A stretch of 64,000 nt of DNA from Mesorhizobium sp. Root102 (GTDB taxonomy: Bacteria > Pseudomonadota > Alphaproteobacteria > Rhizobiales > Rhizobiaceae), in the NCBI RefSeq assembly GCF_001425625.1, contig NZ_LMCP01000013.1, positions 34,630-98,629 of the forward strand. The letters run 5' to 3'. Of the stretch, positions 62,559 through 64,000 are shown piece by piece. The translations under genes were made by a program, and so were the position numbers. Numbering within the stretch: the stretch's first letter is position 1; each line of letters opens with the position of its first letter. The notes under the pieces are model-generated. The model ran no database searches and had not been told where the DNA came from. It worked only from the letters and a program-made list of their open reading frames with translations.

Positions 62559-63572
62559 ATGTCTGCCAATCAAAACCAGCGGCAGACGATGGCGGGGTTG
62601 CAGGCTCTTCGATTTCTAGCGGCCTTCGGCGTTTTCGCCCATCATGCCGTCGCTTACGCCCAAATGCACCATGTCATCCCCGAAGGGAGCCTTGCCGTTG
62701 CTAGATACGGAGCGAGCGGCGTGGCGGTGTTCTTCGCGTTATCAGGCTACCTTATGGCCATGCTCTCGGCGAAAGCTACGCCCGGAGAATTTATCCTGAG
62801 ACGCGCACTTCGAATCTACCCGGGCTTCTGGCTGGCGGTGGCAATCACCATCCCCATGCGCTTGATCCTGATTGGGAGCCTTCAGCGCTCCTACGATTGG
62901 CCCGGCGCGCTGTTGCTCTACCCGGCAGGCAAAATCCCTTACTTGCTGGCTGTCGAATGGACGCTCGTTTTCGAGATATTCTTCTATGTCGTCGTCGCGC
63001 TGCTTTGCTTCGTGCCGAGCATCGCCGCCCGCCAGCTACTGGTGGCGGCCTGGGGGCTGATCATCCTTTGTTTCGGTCACTGGAGCCAGCAGGGCGGCGT
63101 AATTGAGATTGCGCTCTCGCAGATCAACCTTGCCTTCATTTTCGGCATGTTCGCCTACTGGTATCGAGATTACATCGAATATCGCGGCGTGCCGGCCTTT
63201 CTGGCAGCGGTCGCCTTGCTTGCGCTCTGCCGCAGTCATCTCGGGCTCGCGTGGCTTCCATTTCAGATCGGCATCGGGATATCCGCTACGCTGATGGTGT
63301 TGGCCGCGACGCGCGCGACCATGTTTGCCGAGCATGGGCTATTAAAACGGGCGGGTGATGCTTCCTACGGGTTCTATCTGATCCATGCTCAATTCGTGAG
63401 CACGTTCTTCATGCTGGTCAACCGCCCGAGTTGGACAATGTTCATTCTCATCTCGGGCGTGTCTCTGGGTCTTTCGATCGCCTATGGGGTCTGGGAAGCC
63501 TCCATCCACCGGAAGATAATAAACCTTTGGCGGACGCGGCCGGCGGTGCGCTTTGCCGATCAGGCAGCATAG
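62559..63572 (+). CDS. Acyltransferase family 3 (O-antigen/exopolysaccharide acetyltransferase type)
   Basis: 337 residues from ATG 62559 (in-frame ATG 62493 also possible). RFLAAFGVFAHHAVAYAQ has the conserved R and H of acyltransferase-3 enzymes, then about ten membrane helices including VAVFFALSGYLMAMLSAK, ILRRALRIYPGFWLA and YGFYLIHAQFVS. They acetylate polysaccharides or lipid-linked sugars at the inner membrane. A weak GGGGCGCA site precedes the start. Ends convergently with the truncated gene at 63560 (13-base overlap). Confidence 0.88.
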   Translation: MSANQNQRQTMAGLQALRFLAAFGVFAHHAVAYAQMHHVIPEGSLAVARYGASGVAVFFALSGYLMAMLSAKATPGEFILRRALRIYPGFWLAVAITIPMRLILIGSLQRSYDWPGALLLYPAGKIPYLLAVEWTLVFEIFFYVVVALLCFVPSIAARQLLVAAWGLIILCFGHWSQQGGVIEIALSQINLAFIFGMFAYWYRDYIEYRGVPAFLAAVALLALCRSHLGLAWLPFQIGIGISATLMVLAATRATMFAEHGLLKRAGDASYGFYLIHAQFVSTFFMLVNRPSWTMFILISGVSLGLSIAYGVWEASIHRKIINLWRTRPAVRFADQAA

Positions 63573-63958
63573 AGCACTTCGACCAGCGCGTTCTCCAAGG
63601 TGAGGGTATCCGTCGTTGTGCCAAGCTGTCCCGTGATGGTGATTGTCACGTCAGCTTGCGTGTCGTCAGTGGCTGTGAGGATTGCGCCTGTCGTTGAACC
63701 AAGGCCGCCCGTTGTACCTTGAAACGCTTTCTGGCTGTTGGTGGCGCCAGCATTGCGTATTTCCCGCTGGTCCCTGATCGCGGCTACAGACGGAAGCGAG
63801 ATGCCCGCAACCGTCGTTGGCGCGCCGCCCCACTTCACCCGCGCCGTCTTGGTGTTGGCATTATTGGGTCCGTTCCGGACACATAGGTTACGGTTTATAC
63901 CGGAGACATGGGTAACACTTTTGGCCCGAAGGGGTTTTGGAGTGGTTCGAGCCTGCAT
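63560..63958 (-). pseudogene. 5'-truncated gene of unknown (possibly phage-derived) protein
   Basis: Open frame of 132 codons on the minus strand. The last ~95 residues (ARVKWGGAPTTVAGISLPSVAAIRDQRE, ...DDTQADVTITITGQLGTTTDTLTLENALVEVLYAA) look like a genuine C-terminus with a beta-rich GQLGTTTDTL segment. The first ~30 residues are encoded by the sequence resembling an insertion-sequence end, so the original N-terminus seems cut off at about 63870. No recognised family. Confidence 0.55.
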
Positions 63959-64000
63959 GTCTCATCATCGAAATATCCCAAATCATAGTCCATGAAGGAA
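63872..64000. mobile_element. Probable terminus of an IS481-like insertion sequence
   Basis: Two related units, ACATAGGTTAC (about 63879) and ACATGGGTAAC (about 63906), are arranged 27 bases apart with CCGGAGAC and a following CTTTTGGCCCG. I recall IS481-family elements ending in repeated GTTACCCATGT-type motifs. No transposase lies in the window; it would be beyond base 64000. Low certainty. Confidence 0.35.

Overview
The window reads as chromosomal DNA of a high-GC alphaproteobacterium of the Rhizobiales, most probably Mesorhizobium or a close relative. The pointers are a MucR/Ros regulator, DUF680, DUF995 and DUF2934 small proteins, an Omp25-like beta-barrel protein, an NDUFS4-type complex I subunit beside tRNA genes, an HdaA gene after a PerM gene, and intergenic palindromes with a CCGAAAAGTG...CGGTTTTCGG core typical of that group. 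This is inference from gene content; no database was searched.

Layout. 1-10.1 kb is an envelope-sugar region: a partial processive GT2, a minus-strand set (GT-C sugar transferase, UPF0104-like membrane protein, polyprenyl-phosphate GT2), a DUF995 protein, then a minus-strand galE-uxs operon. Two paralogous lipoproteins with similar upstream DNA lie in this region. 10.7-18 kb holds rlmJ, small secreted proteins, a TetR/DMT pair and a GNAT gene all broken by single-base indels, a LysE exporter with an adjacent winged-helix regulator, a histone H1-like protein and a GST. 18-27.5 kb is housekeeping: OMP, SDR, uvrC, pgsA, moaD-moaE, META-domain protein, ndk, DUF2934, GST, DinB, GNAT. 27.5-30.6 kb has a LysR regulator divergent from a putative Fe(II)/2OG oxygenase followed by a DMT exporter. 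30.7-37.4 kb has MucR, an ABC-F protein, a molybdopterin oxidoreductase, an AT-rich orphan gene and a flavin monooxygenase. 37.4-41.5 kb is an amino-acid/nitrogen catabolic unit (Lrp, diaminopropionate ammonia-lyase, M20 hydrolase) ending in a deletion-fused pseudogene. 42-51.3 kb has a UvrD-like helicase, a truncated dapB, an SsuABC/TauABC-type importer, a TctDE-like two-component system and three DUF680 paralogs. 51.3-58.2 kb has sixA, purM-purN, a methyltransferase, a CDP-alcohol phosphatidyltransferase, perM, hdaA and a decayed cupin gene.

After tRNA-Pro, an NDUFS4-type gene and tRNA-Arg(TCT), the DNA changes at 58,916 into an accessory region that runs off the window: unknown genes, an XRE-DUF4145 two-gene unit with repeated operator-like sequence, a remnant of a second XRE gene, a pentapeptide-repeat protein, an acyltransferase, and a truncated gene ending at what looks like an insertion-sequence terminus. 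This is a likely tRNA-targeted island, though no integrase or second att site is visible.

The most noteworthy points are the XRE-DUF4145 module, the in-frame M20/agmatinase deletion chimera, the mosaic palindromes (one supplying a start codon), the dapB fragment lacking its NAD(P)H domain, the MucR finger whose last histidine is aspartate, and the 17-bp duplication at the purM start that creates a six-codon upstream frame. Single-base indels are concentrated in a few genes while neighbours are intact, which favours real gene decay over poor sequence.
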